From the NCBI GenBank assembly GCA_015665415.1, contig JADFAE010000008.1, forward strand, positions 1 to 56,122: a stretch of DNA of 56,122 nucleotides. The letters are read 5' to 3'. Origin of the DNA: Roseobacter sp. (lineage in GTDB: Bacteria; Pseudomonadota; Alphaproteobacteria; Rhodobacterales; Rhodobacteraceae). The position numbers and the translations under genes were made by a program. Below are positions 34,522 through 43,453 of this stretch, in pieces. The stretch's first letter is position 1. Each line of letters starts with the position of its first letter. The notes under the pieces were generated by a model. That model did not search any database. It was given only the letters and a program-made list of their open reading frames with translations, and was not told the origin of the DNA.

Positions 34522-36870
34522 ATGGTTAATATGAAGTCAGTTCGGCTGTCTAAAAAACTGCCATTATTTATTGTGGGATTCAGCGCTTTCATTGCTACTG
34601 TTTTGATCGCTGTCAGTGCCTACAATGTGAAGCAATACGCCTATTACAACGTTGAAACGCGAATGGCGGCAATGGTGTCAGACCGAAAGGCGGCCCTCAA
34701 ATATTTGATGAGCAGCATCGAGTCCGATCTAATTACGCTCGGGGCTTCACCGGCAACCAGCGAAGCCTTGGCAAATTTTGATAAGGCGTGGTCAGAATTG
34801 GGTGGCACCGCTATGCAGGACCTGCAGCAGGCCTATATTGCGGATAATTCCCATGAGACCGGATCCAAACATCTACTGGATCGTGCGCCAGGCAATGAAG
34901 CCTATCACAAGGATCATGGCCGCTATCATGGCGGACTACGCGTTCTGATCGAGACCAAGGGATATTATGATGCCTTTTTGATCAATATGTCAGGCGACAT
35001 TGTCTATTCTGTCTTCAAGGAAATGGACTACGCCACCAACTTGCAGAATGGTGCATATGCTGAGTCAGGCTTGGGTGAGGTGTTTCGCGATGCACTGAGT
35101 GGTCGTGCGGGTGAAATGTACTTCAATGACATGAAACCCTATGCGCCCAGCTTTGGGGCCGCAGCCGCTTTTGTCGCAACGCCTGTGTTCGACCAGAACA
35201 ACACGCAGGTCGGCGTCGCCGCCCTGCAGATTCCGGTGGCACTGCTTGGGGAGATCGTGAACAATCCTGAAGGCCTGGGTGAAACTGCGCAGATCTATAT
35301 CGTTGGTGACGACCATCGGGCACGCACCCCTGCCCGTTTCGAAGGCGAGTATGAGGTTCTCGAGACCCTTCCCAGCCGTGGGCATATCGATGGCGCAATG
35401 GATGGGGCCACTCATTTCTATGCCAGCGAACAGGGTATGCATGAGCATGAGGCTATCGCCTTTACCAGCCCAATGGATCTCGGCTATGCAAATTGGGCCA
35501 TTGTCGCTGAAACAGATGTCTCAGAGATCATGGCTCCTGTGAACAAAAAGCGGAATATCCTGATCGGCATCGGCATCGCCGTCAGCTTGATCATGTCGCT
35601 CCTGGGTATGCTCTTTGCCCGTTCGATCACCAAACCCATTGCCCATGTCTGCGAGCAGATGCGCGAGGTCTCGGATGGCAATCTGGATGCTGAGATCACC
35701 GAAGCGGACCGTGGGGATGAAGTTGGTGAGATCGGCAAGACGCTGCAGGTGATGCAGCAGGAGCTGAAAAAGGCCCGCAGCGCTGAAGAGGAACGTGCGG
35801 CCCAGCAGCAGCAGCAGCAGCATGTGGTCGAAACGCTAAGCGCCGGGTTGGTGCGCCTGTCCGCTGGCAATTTCTCCGAAACCATCGATCAGGCCTTTAG
35901 CAGCGAACATGAACAGTTGCGGTCGGACTTCAACAATACGGTTCAGACCCTGAACGAGACCATCGCACAGGTGGTTGATACCAGCAGCAGTATCCGCAAT
36001 GGTGCCGCTGAAATCAGCCAGTCGTCGGATGACCTGTCACACCGGACCGAAAGCCAGGCGGCCACTCTGGAAGAGACCGCTGCGGCCTTGGAACAACTGA
36101 CGGCCAGCGTGAAGTCTGCCGCCGATGGCGCCCGCAGTGTGGAGCAAATCGTGGACGAGGCCAAAAGCGAGGCCCAGACCAGCGGTGCCGTGGTGCAAAG
36201 TGCGGTGTCGGCCATGACTGAGATCGAACAATCCTCGACCAGCATCTCGCAGATCATCAGCGTGATTGACGACATCGCCTTCCAGACCAACCTGCTGGCA
36301 CTGAATGCCGGGGTCGAAGCGGCCCGTGCCGGTGAAGCGGGCAGAGGCTTTGCTGTGGTTGCAAGCGAAGTGCGGGCCTTGGCGCAGCGCTCGTCGGATG
36401 CAGCGATGGAGATCAAGACCCTGATCGGCGACAGCTCGAAACAGGTGGAACGTGGTGTGGATCTGGTTGGCAAAGCTGGCGAAGCCCTGCAAAACATCGT
36501 CGACCGTGTTGGCCATATCTCCAAGCTGGTGACTGATATTGCTGAAGGTGCGGTGGAACAGTCTACCGGTCTGGGTGAAATCAATACCGGCGTGGTTCAG
36601 CTGGACCAGGTGACGCAACAGAATGCCGCCATGGTAGAAGAAGCCACGGCTGCCGGGCATCTGCTCAAGAATGATGCGACCGAGCTGACAAATCTGGTGG
36701 GCAAATTCCAGACCTCCGGTGGTGGTTTGAAATCGCAATCCGCCGCCGCATCAACGCGGCCAGCACCTGCGCCATCAGCCCATGGGGGTGATGACTGGGA
36801 TCTGGACCAGCCAGAGGAGAGCCGGGCCGCAACCGGCACCGACGGTCCGAGTACTTGGCAGGACTTCTAA
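34522..36870 (+). CDS. Methyl-accepting chemotaxis protein
   Basis: This 782-residue inner-membrane chemoreceptor has TM1 (~residues 14-35), a ~300-residue periplasmic cache-like sensor ([21 protein letters not shown]...[15 protein letters not shown]), TM2 (~345-368) and HAMP ([23 protein letters not shown]). A coiled region with a run of six glutamines and a second HAMP-like segment follow. The signalling domain has its hairpin tip at [35 protein letters not shown]. The chain ends TWQDF, matching the xWxxF pattern of C-terminal tethers that bind CheR/CheB. The ligand is unknown; no che genes adjoin. Confidence 0.96.
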   Translation: MVNMKSVRLSKKLPLFIVGFSAFIATVLIAVSAYNVKQYAYYNVETRMAAMVSDRKAALKYLMSSIESDLITLGASPATSEALANFDKAWSELGGTAMQDLQQAYIADNSHETGSKHLLDRAPGNEAYHKDHGRYHGGLRVLIETKGYYDAFLINMSGDIVYSVFKEMDYATNLQNGAYAESGLGEVFRDALSGRAGEMYFNDMKPYAPSFGAAAAFVATPVFDQNNTQVGVAALQIPVALLGEIVNNPEGLGETAQIYIVGDDHRARTPARFEGEYEVLETLPSRGHIDGAMDGATHFYASEQGMHEHEAIAFTSPMDLGYANWAIVAETDVSEIMAPVNKKRNILIGIGIAVSLIMSLLGMLFARSITKPIAHVCEQMREVSDGNLDAEITEADRGDEVGEIGKTLQVMQQELKKARSAEEERAAQQQQQQHVVETLSAGLVRLSAGNFSETIDQAFSSEHEQLRSDFNNTVQTLNETIAQVVDTSSSIRNGAAEISQSSDDLSHRTESQAATLEETAAALEQLTASVKSAADGARSVEQIVDEAKSEAQTSGAVVQSAVSAMTEIEQSSTSISQIISVIDDIAFQTNLLALNAGVEAARAGEAGRGFAVVASEVRALAQRSSDAAMEIKTLIGDSSKQVERGVDLVGKAGEALQNIVDRVGHISKLVTDIAEGAVEQSTGLGEINTGVVQLDQVTQQNAAMVEEATAAGHLLKNDATELTNLVGKFQTSGGGLKSQSAAASTRPAPAPSAHGGDDWDLDQPEESRAATGTDGPSTWQDF

Positions 36871-36934
36871 GCCCGCGGAACGGCATATCATACGAGGCCA
36901 AACGTGACCAACCTTCCAAGGCCTTGCAAAATAA

Positions 36935-36962
36935 CCAGCGCCCCCGTTTTCGGGGGCGCTGG
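36935..36962. terminator. Long hairpin between convergent chemoreceptor and oxidoreductase genes
   Basis: CCAGCGCCCCCG (36935-36946), a TTTT loop and CGGGGGCGCTGG (36951-36962) form a perfect 12-bp stem. On the minus strand it is followed by TTATTTTG, fitting a terminator for the Gfo/Idh gene. It also lies 64 bases after the chemoreceptor stop, so it may work in both directions. Confidence 0.8.
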
Positions 36963-37052
36963 CATGAGACTGCTTCGCTGACCGGCACGGCCTCTCTTTG
37001 AAGAGTTTACGGCAAGAGGCTTGGCGCAGGCCGACCGCTCCTACTGCGAGAG

Positions 37053-38072
37053 CTACAGATCGGCTAGGAACACAGTCTGGTTGTCTTCAGCAGAGCGCGC
37101 GATGGCCTCCAAGACTTCGATATTGTGGACCATTTCCTCTGGGCTGAACGGATAGGTCGACCGCCCCATCGCGGCATCCACAAAGGCTTCCAGATTTTCG
37201 GAGACCGTATCTTCCCAATCGAAAATGCTTTGCTGAACCGGGGTGCCTGTCCGGGATCGCAGATAGCGGACTTTCCCACCCGGAGTATCCGGGTGGGAAT
37301 CGTTGAGAACCTCAATCCATTCTTCGGTGCCAAAGACATGCATCCTGATGAAATGAGGCGTGTGTAACACGGCGCTGAGGGTTGCGGTCATACCCTGCTC
37401 AAACCCAAGCTGGGCAGTGACGACATCGCCGGTTTCCCAACCCAGGGAGCGGTCGGCTGTCAGGGCCTGAACTGTTTTGACACGGCCAAAATACGAGATC
37501 AGCAGATCGGTCAGGTGGATCCCCATAGCGGTCATGCCCGCCGCCGGAGAGACCGCTTTCGAGGTGCGCCAGTCATCCTTGGGGGTGCCAATCAGCTTGT
37601 CGTGGCTAAAGGCCGCTTCCGCATGCATCACGGTCCCAAGTTCTTGGTTGTCCAAGGCTTTCTTTAGGGCTTGCAGGCCGGGTTCAAATCGGCGCTCATG
37701 GCCGATCCCCAATTGCACCCCGGCCTCTTGGCAGGCCGCCATCGACCGGCGCGCACTGGCGGCGGTCAATCCCAACGGCTTTTCGCAGAACACGTGTTTA
37801 CCTGCTTTGGCGCAGGCAATGACCTGCTCTTCGTGCAGCGGGTTGGGGGTCGTCAGGATGGCCGCGTCTACGTCGTCCCGCGCTATGGCCTCTGCAAGAG
37901 ATGGGAAAATGGGCAGCCCCATTTCGCGGATCCCGGGATGGCTTACAGCGGCGGGTTCAACAACACCGGCTATTTTGATTGTGGCATGACCTTTCAGGCG
38001 GGTGGCAAAGTGCTTGCCCCACCAGCCAAAACCGACAATGACGACTGCGAAGGGTTCAGCCGGGGCGCTCAC
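37053..38072 (-). CDS. Gfo/Idh/MocA-family oxidoreductase
   Basis: This is a 339-residue protein when started at the GTG at 38072. That GTG overlaps the TGA stop of the upstream flavin reductase (GTGA), giving tight coupling; the ATG at 38132 would overlap by 64 bases. The NAD(P) fold VVIVGFGWWGKHFATRLKG is followed by ILTTPNPLHEEQVIACAKAGKHVFCEKPLGLT, with the EKP lysine, and a C-terminal alpha/beta domain (GIHLTDLLISYFG). The family oxidises or reduces sugars, inositols and other cyclic polyols. Pairing with a flavin reductase is unusual. Confidence 0.93.
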   Translation of the reverse strand: MSAPAEPFAVVIVGFGWWGKHFATRLKGHATIKIAGVVEPAAVSHPGIREMGLPIFPSLAEAIARDDVDAAILTTPNPLHEEQVIACAKAGKHVFCEKPLGLTAASARRSMAACQEAGVQLGIGHERRFEPGLQALKKALDNQELGTVMHAEAAFSHDKLIGTPKDDWRTSKAVSPAAGMTAMGIHLTDLLISYFGRVKTVQALTADRSLGWETGDVVTAQLGFEQGMTATLSAVLHTPHFIRMHVFGTEEWIEVLNDSHPDTPGGKVRYLRSRTGTPVQQSIFDWEDTVSENLEAFVDAAMGRSTYPFSPEEMVHNIEVLEAIARSAEDNQTVFLADL

Positions 38073-38581
38073 AGGCCAGCCCCGATCTGCGAGAACTGAC
38101 CTTTGTAGAACAACAGCGGCGCTTTTTCGCACCGGTTGAATTGGCGCACACGGCCCAGATAAATCTCATGATCCCCCCCGGGGATACGCTGTACGGTCTC
38201 GCATTCCAGAACCGCTGAGGCCTGGTTTAGAACGGGTGCACCGTTCAGGCCTGGCCGCCAGTCGACGTCGGCAAATTTGTCCTCGGATGGGCGGGAGAAG
38301 TTCAGCGCCAAATCCTTGGAATTCTCGCATAGGATATTGATGATGAAGGAAGCAGACGTGCGGAACGCGCTTAGGCTTGGCGCATTCAGCGACAGGTTCC
38401 ACGACACCAGCGGCGGGTCGAGGGAAACGGACGAAAACGAATTGGCCGCCAGCCCGATCGGGGCGCCATCGTCGGTCAGGGTCGTGACAACAGTCACCCC
38501 TGTTGCAAACTGGCCAAAGACATCGCGAAGGGCCAGCGGGTCGATGCGATCGACGGTGGTCTCTGTAGCAAGCGCGTTCAT
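38069..38581 (-). CDS. Flavin reductase (FMN-dependent monooxygenase partner)
   Basis: This 170-residue flavin-reductase-domain protein has LRDVFGQFATGVTVVTT, GLAANSFSSVSLDPPLVSWNL and FIINILCENSKDLALNFS, with the terminal GDHEIYLGRVRQF. Such HpaC/DszD-like enzymes reduce free FMN or FAD with NAD(P)H and pass it to a separate monooxygenase. The LLM-type monooxygenase encoded divergently 228 bases away is the obvious partner. It is coupled to a Gfo/Idh oxidoreductase by a GTGA overlap. Confidence 0.94.
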   Translation of the reverse strand: MNALATETTVDRIDPLALRDVFGQFATGVTVVTTLTDDGAPIGLAANSFSSVSLDPPLVSWNLSLNAPSLSAFRTSASFIINILCENSKDLALNFSRPSEDKFADVDWRPGLNGAPVLNQASAVLECETVQRIPGGDHEIYLGRVRQFNRCEKAPLLFYKGQFSQIGAGL

Positions 38582-38675
38582 GTTTTCATCCCACTTAAAC
38601 TGTTCGGCTCAAAATCTGCCCAAACATTCATCAAAAATGCCAGTTAAACAACTTATGAGATTTTATGTCGGCCTT

Positions 38676-38723
38676 CAGTTTTTCTGATGCCCAAGGTGGT
38701 GCGATTACCCATCTGAAAAACTG
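38676..38723. promoter_or_regulatory. Inverted repeat in the divergent monooxygenase/flavin-reductase promoter
   Basis: CAGTTTTTCTGATG (38676-38689) and CATCTGAAAAACTG (38710-38723) are inverted copies with one mismatch across 14 bases, separated by 20 bases. They lie centrally in the 228-base gap between the flavin reductase and the LLM monooxygenase, so one regulator could control both transcripts. The LysR protein encoded at 42524 is a candidate. Confidence 0.65.
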
Positions 38724-38809
38724 ATAACATGCATTAAAAACCATCATTATCGCTGCAGATCAAAGTCAGGCATGCTTTCGGAAAACCGTATTCAAGTCCG
38801 GAGAAGCAG

Positions 38810-39907
38810 ATGCAGTTATCCTTTTTCACAATGCCACTTCACCCCCTGGGTAAGCCGATCTGGCAAAGCATTCAGGAAGATCGCGAGGCCTTCATCCTGG
38901 CGGATGAATTGGGCTTTGTGGAAGGCTATTGCGGCGAACACACCACCGATCAGGCGGAGATCATCACCTCTACCGTGGCCTTTCTTGCCAGCCTGGCCTA
39001 CGAGACCAAGAATATCCGACTGGGGACCGGGACAGTGAACCTGCCCAATTCTCACCCGGCGCGGGTCGCCGCTGAAGTGGCGATGCTGGACCATATGCTG
39101 AAGGGCCGCTTTAACTTTGGCATCTCTCCCGGCGGGCTGCTGTCCGACGCCGAAGTTTTTGGGAACCTGGATAAAGACCGCAATTCCATGTTCATCGAGT
39201 GCATCAATATGGTGTTGCAGATCTGGGCGGGCAAGGCACCGTATAATCTGCAGGGCGAGCATTATTCGGTCTCAACCGAGAACACGATGATGCCGGAAAT
39301 CGGGCAGGGGGAAATCATCAAACCCTACCAAGATCCGCATCCGCCCATTGTTGGCACCGTGGTGGCACCCTATTCCAAAGGTGTCACGGCCATGGCGGCG
39401 CGCGGATGGGAGCCGATCTCAGCCAATTTCCTGTTGCCCAAATGGGTGGCGACCCATTGGCCCAAATATGCCGAAGGCTGTGCCCTGGGCGGGCGGGAGG
39501 CCCGGTTTGAAAACTGGAGCGTGGCCAAGAATCTGTGTGTTGCGGATGACATGGCAACCGCCAAACGCTATGCGCGGGATCCCGGCAGCCCCTATGTTTT
39601 GTATTTCAAGCAATTGTTGACCAAGCTGCGGTCAGGTGGGCGTCTGAACCTGTTTAAAGAAGACCAGAACATGGACGATGATGATGTGACGCTGGACTAT
39701 GTGCTGGATCGGCTGGTGATCTATGGTGATCCGTCAAGTGTTGCCGAACAGGTGTTGGCGTTCCAGGAACAAACCGGCCCCTTTGGCAAGCTGGTCTATG
39801 CCGGGCAGGATTGGACAGATTATGAGCTTGGGCGCAGGTCCATGATCCTGATGGCAGAACAGGTTCTGCCCAAAATCAACACGGCACTTGGGGCGGGCGA
39901 ACAATGA
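38810..39907 (+). CDS. LLM-class flavin-dependent monooxygenase
   Basis: This 365-residue bacterial-luciferase-family protein has MQLSFFTMPLHPLGKPIWQS, then ILADELGFVEGYCGEHTTD, IRLGTGTVNLPNSHPARVAAEVAMLDHMLKGRFNFGISPGGL and YGDPSSVAEQVLAFQEQTG. Members use reduced FMN and O2 to hydroxylate, cleave C-S bonds or carry out Baeyer-Villiger oxidation; the N terminus recalls limonene-monooxygenase-like proteins. It needs a flavin reductase, which is encoded divergently. The ATG follows GGAGAAGCAG. Its stop overlaps the next start (ATGA). Confidence 0.94.
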   Translation: MQLSFFTMPLHPLGKPIWQSIQEDREAFILADELGFVEGYCGEHTTDQAEIITSTVAFLASLAYETKNIRLGTGTVNLPNSHPARVAAEVAMLDHMLKGRFNFGISPGGLLSDAEVFGNLDKDRNSMFIECINMVLQIWAGKAPYNLQGEHYSVSTENTMMPEIGQGEIIKPYQDPHPPIVGTVVAPYSKGVTAMAARGWEPISANFLLPKWVATHWPKYAEGCALGGREARFENWSVAKNLCVADDMATAKRYARDPGSPYVLYFKQLLTKLRSGGRLNLFKEDQNMDDDDVTLDYVLDRLVIYGDPSSVAEQVLAFQEQTGPFGKLVYAGQDWTDYELGRRSMILMAEQVLPKINTALGAGEQ

Positions 39908-40719
39908 CAAATCTGACAACTGGCGTATTGACGACCGCGGATGGGACACGCATCTCGTTTCAAACAGAGGGGGCGGAGGGCGCCCCCTGGATCGTGCTCT
40001 CCAATTCCCTGGCCACAGACCGGGGGGTGTGGGATCCGCAGATCAGTGCTCTGACCAAATCGCGGCGTGTTCTGCGATATGACAGCCGTGGCCATGGCGA
40101 CAGCGACCCGGCGACGCCGCCTTACAACTTTGATCAACTTTCTGGGGATGTGGTTGATCTGATGGATTTCCTTGAGATCGAATGTGCCGAGTTTATGGGG
40201 ATTTCTCTGGGCGGAATGACGGGTCTGGCTTTGGCGATTGCCCATCCTGACCGTATCAGCAAATTGATTTGCTGCGATGCCCGCGCCGATGCACCCGAAG
40301 CTTACAAAGGCATTTGGGACGGCAATATTGCACGGCTGCATGACCAGGGAATCGAGGCGCTGAGCTCTACAACACTGGAGCGCTGGTTCTCGGCGGCCTT
40401 TCTTGCTGATCCTGCCAATGTCGACACATTGGCCGAGGTCCGGTCGATGATCCACAGGACCTCGGCGGCAGGCTATGAAGGGGTGGCGCGGTGCCTGCAA
40501 TCGCTGGATCTATTGGGGGATCTGCCCAAGCTCCGCTGCCCTGTCCTATATGTCACAGGAGAGTTTGATCCGGCGGCACCAGTTCCTGTCATGCAGGCGA
40601 TGTGTGATGTAACCGAAGGGGCCCAGTTTGCAGTGGTGGAAGATGCGGCGCATCTGTCGAACATCGAGCAGCCAGAGCGCTTTACCCGGATCATTGCAGG
40701 TTTTTTGAACCTTGAGTGA
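39904..40719 (+). CDS. Alpha/beta hydrolase, 3-oxoadipate enol-lactonase-like
   Basis: This 271-residue alpha/beta hydrolase has RYDSRGHGDSD (oxyanion region), the nucleophile elbow FMGISLGGMTG (Ser), YVTGEFDPAAPVPVM (acid) and VVEDAAHLSNIEQPERF (His). The overall pattern is that of PcaD enol-lactonases and related C-C or ester hydrolases. It is coupled by ATGA to the flavin monooxygenase, so it probably hydrolyses an ester or lactone made by that enzyme. No other pca gene is present, so beta-ketoadipate metabolism itself is not implied. Confidence 0.92.
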   Translation: MTNLTTGVLTTADGTRISFQTEGAEGAPWIVLSNSLATDRGVWDPQISALTKSRRVLRYDSRGHGDSDPATPPYNFDQLSGDVVDLMDFLEIECAEFMGISLGGMTGLALAIAHPDRISKLICCDARADAPEAYKGIWDGNIARLHDQGIEALSSTTLERWFSAAFLADPANVDTLAEVRSMIHRTSAAGYEGVARCLQSLDLLGDLPKLRCPVLYVTGEFDPAAPVPVMQAMCDVTEGAQFAVVEDAAHLSNIEQPERFTRIIAGFLNLE

Positions 40720-40747
40720 GTATTTGCGCGCCGATCCTACCTTGAAC

Positions 40748-41551
40748 ATGGGTAGTCCGATCCCCCGCTTGCCCCAGGTCATGGTGGCCCCAAACGGTGC
40801 CGAACGCAGCCGGTTGGATCACCCGGCATTGCCGGTTGGTCTAGAAGAGATCGTCAGCACAGCCCTGGCCTGCCAGGAGGCTGGAGCCGGTGGCCTGCAT
40901 GCGCATGTGCGCGATGACCAAGGCGCGCATGTGCTGGATGTGGGGCTCTACGGGGAATTGCTGGCGGAGCTGCACCACCGGGCTCCAGACCTGGTGGTGC
41001 AGGTCACGACAGAGGCGGTCGGCCGCTATACCCCGCAGCAGCAGCGCGCGCTGGTGCAAACACTCAGACCTAGCTTTGTCTCTATCGCGTTGCGGGAGAT
41101 GGTGGTTGGCGAAACGGAACACAGGTTGCGCAGTTTTTATCATTGGGCCCAAGATGCGGGCATTGGCGTGCAGCATATTCTCTATGCACCCGAAGAGATG
41201 ATGCAACTGGCAGACTATATCAAGACTGGGGTGATTCCGGCTCCGGACCTGGAGGTTCTGTTTGTGCTGGGCCGCTACACTGCCGGACAGCAAAGCAATA
41301 CCGCCGATCTGAAACCCTTTCTGAAGCTGAAACCACAGTGCTTTGAACAGGCTGACTGGACGCTCTGTGCTTTTGGCCAAGAGGAAACTGCCTGCCTGGT
41401 CGAGGCCGTTCGCCGGGGGGGCAAGGCGCGGATCGGGTTTGAAAACAACCTGCTCAACCGGGATGGATCAGTGGCTGTGGACAATGCCGCACGGGTGCGG
41501 GAGCTGATCGCAGAGCTGCAGAGACAGTGCCTGCTGGATCCGGAAAAATGA
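40748..41551 (+). CDS. BKACE-family beta-keto acid cleavage enzyme
   Basis: This is a 267-residue protein if started at ATG 40748 (MGSPIPRLPQVMVAPNGAERSR); an alternative TTG at 40712 overlaps the hydrolase gene. Neither has a clear ribosome-binding site. Family features are the zinc motif GLHAHVRDDQG, VQVTTEAVGRY, FVSIALREM, and the C-terminal GGKARIGFENNLLNRDG with the metal Glu. BKACE enzymes, first known as 3-keto-5-aminohexanoate cleavage enzyme, react a beta-keto acid with acetyl-CoA to give acetoacetate and a CoA thioester. The specific keto acid is unknown. Confidence 0.9.
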   Translation: MGSPIPRLPQVMVAPNGAERSRLDHPALPVGLEEIVSTALACQEAGAGGLHAHVRDDQGAHVLDVGLYGELLAELHHRAPDLVVQVTTEAVGRYTPQQQRALVQTLRPSFVSIALREMVVGETEHRLRSFYHWAQDAGIGVQHILYAPEEMMQLADYIKTGVIPAPDLEVLFVLGRYTAGQQSNTADLKPFLKLKPQCFEQADWTLCAFGQEETACLVEAVRRGGKARIGFENNLLNRDGSVAVDNAARVRELIAELQRQCLLDPEK

Positions 41552-42441
41552 TCGCCGACCTGGGCAATGTTCTGGCCCCGATCTTTGCCATCACCTTGAT
41601 CGGCTTTGCGATGGGACGATCCAAGGTTGCCCTAGATGCCGGAACGCTGAGCACCACGGTCATTCTGGTTGCCACACCTGCCTTGATCTTTTCCTCGCTG
41701 ACCTCCTTTGGGGTCACCCCTGCAATGCTGCTGGAGATGGCGGCAGCTGCAGTTCTTTGCATTTCCTTGTCAGCCGTACTGGGGTTGCTGACGGTGAAAT
41801 TCGCAGGGATGAGTGTGCAAAGCTTTCTGCCCAGCCTGATGCTGCCGAACTCGGGTAACATGGGCCTGCCGCTGGTCCTGCTCACCTTTGGCGATGAAGG
41901 TCTGAAACTGGGGGTCTCCTATTTCTTTGTTGTGGCGCTGATTCAACATTCCGTTGGGGTTTCTGTTGCGTCAGGCAGCATTCGTCTGGCCCAATTGGCA
42001 CGGCAACCGCTGATCTATGCGGTGGCCGGGGTGGTCTTTGTGGTCACCACCGGCGTGCAAGTGCCGCAGGCCGTTGTGACCACAACAGAGATCCTGGGCG
42101 GAATGATGATCCCGGCGATGCTGATCATGCTTGGCAATTCTCTGGCGGGGCTGACCATCTCAGATTTGAGGCCGGCCGTTGTGGTGGCCATCGCGCGGCT
42201 TTCGATCGGGGTGGTCGCGGCGCTTGCCGTGATCTGGATCCTGCAGCTGGAGGGGCAGGCTGCCGGTGCAGTCTTCCTGTTGTCCTCAATGCCGACGGCA
42301 ATTGTGACCTATGTCTATGCGCAAAGGTATCGCCCCGATTCCGGCAAGATCGCCGGAGCCGTTGTGGTCTCCACGGTTTTGACTTTTGCCTGTTTGCCGG
42401 TGTTGGTCTGGGCTGCAGCCCATATCGCGACGTCGGGATAA
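41548..42441 (+). CDS. AEC-family transporter (auxin-efflux-carrier-like)
   Basis: This is a 297-residue inner-membrane protein from the ATG at 41548, which overlaps the BKACE stop (ATGA). About ten hydrophobic helices are arranged in two halves, with PNSGNMGLPLVLLTFGDEGLKLG in the first and AGAVFLLSSMPTAIVTYVYAQRY in the second, as in malate/malonate-type AEC carriers. It probably moves a carboxylic acid or a pathway intermediate. The four-gene coupling from the monooxygenase onward suggests one transcript. Confidence 0.92.
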   Translation: MIADLGNVLAPIFAITLIGFAMGRSKVALDAGTLSTTVILVATPALIFSSLTSFGVTPAMLLEMAAAAVLCISLSAVLGLLTVKFAGMSVQSFLPSLMLPNSGNMGLPLVLLTFGDEGLKLGVSYFFVVALIQHSVGVSVASGSIRLAQLARQPLIYAVAGVVFVVTTGVQVPQAVVTTTEILGGMMIPAMLIMLGNSLAGLTISDLRPAVVVAIARLSIGVVAALAVIWILQLEGQAAGAVFLLSSMPTAIVTYVYAQRYRPDSGKIAGAVVVSTVLTFACLPVLVWAAAHIATSG

Positions 42442-42523
42442 CTGCCGGATTGGATTTATTCGTCTTTTGGTTGATACTGCCTGAACTGCCTTTGGCAGCC
42501 CCCTAGAACTGCGGCCTGGATCT

Positions 42524-43453
42524 ATGAAGAACGTCAAAATACAACACCTTCGTTTCTTTGTCGCCGTCTATGAGGAGCGTTCGATAACCAGTGCTGCGCA
42601 TCGGGTTCACGCCACGCAGTCCGGCGTCAGCATGCAGATCCGTGATCTGGAAACCATCTTGGGGCTGACCCTGTTTGAGCGCGCGTCGACAGGTGTAACC
42701 CCAACCAAGGCCGGGGACCGGATCTATTGGCGGGCAACGCGGGTGTTGCTCGAAGTGGATGAGCTGCAGGAAGATGTCGCCTCCCATACCGATGAACTAT
42801 ATGGCTGTGTGCGGGTTGGCATCATGCCGACCTTTGCAAGATCGGTTCTGGGCCCGGCCTTGATCCGTTTCTCCAAACAGAACCCCTTTGTCGACGTAAA
42901 GGTCACCGAAGGCTACAGCGTTGTGTTGACCGCCGCAGTGGCCAACGGCGAGTTGGATCTGGCTGTGGTGCCAGGTGGGGACACGCCGGTTGGCGTGCGC
43001 TCTTCTCATGTTGAAACCGATATTGAGGTCCTGATGCAAAAGCGGGGCAGCAGCGCGGCGGCGAGTGAGCCTGTCAATCTGGCCACCGCGCCGCCGCTCA
43101 AGATCATGCTGCCAGGGCCTGGCAATGCGCGGCGCTCAAAGATCGACCAGTACCTGAGTAACTTTTGCGCCTCCTCCCATTCGATCCTAGAGCTGGACAG
43201 TATGATGACCACTTTGGATATGGTGGATCGCGGCGAGTGGTCATCGGTGGTGCCCGGCTGTCTGTGTCTTGCAAGCCTGGATAACGCGGACATGCTGCTG
43301 TCGCCGATTTCGGATCCGCCTTTGACTGTAGATTATTTGCTGATCGAGCCTGCGACAAAAGCCCGAAGCAAGGCTGTTCAGGCCTTTGCCATCGAGCTGT
43401 GTGATGAGATCGAGCGCGGATGTCAAAAATGCAGAGACCATTTCTTTCCCTAA
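42524..43453 (+). CDS. LysR-family transcriptional regulator
   Basis: This 309-residue protein has an N-terminal helix-turn-helix (KIQHLRFFVAVYEERSITSAAHRVHATQSGVSMQIRDLETILGLTLFERASTGVTPT) and an effector domain from about residue 95 (GCVRVGIMPTFARSVLGPALIRF...). It lies 82 bases after the AEC transporter on the same strand and upstream of a TTT transporter operon, so it may control either. The conserved inverted repeat at 38676-38723 is a possible site. Confidence 0.93.
   Translation: MKNVKIQHLRFFVAVYEERSITSAAHRVHATQSGVSMQIRDLETILGLTLFERASTGVTPTKAGDRIYWRATRVLLEVDELQEDVASHTDELYGCVRVGIMPTFARSVLGPALIRFSKQNPFVDVKVTEGYSVVLTAAVANGELDLAVVPGGDTPVGVRSSHVETDIEVLMQKRGSSAAASEPVNLATAPPLKIMLPGPGNARRSKIDQYLSNFCASSHSILELDSMMTTLDMVDRGEWSSVVPGCLCLASLDNADMLLSPISDPPLTVDYLLIEPATKARSKAVQAFAIELCDEIERGCQKCRDHFFP

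Noticed and set aside
35800-35823. CAG repeat as a CRISPR-like or regulatory repeat
   Set aside because: It is an in-frame glutamine run within the chemoreceptor.
39904-40719. Naming the hydrolase pcaD of the beta-ketoadipate pathway
   Set aside because: No pcaB, pcaC, pcaIJ or pcaF is present; the neighbours indicate a different substrate.
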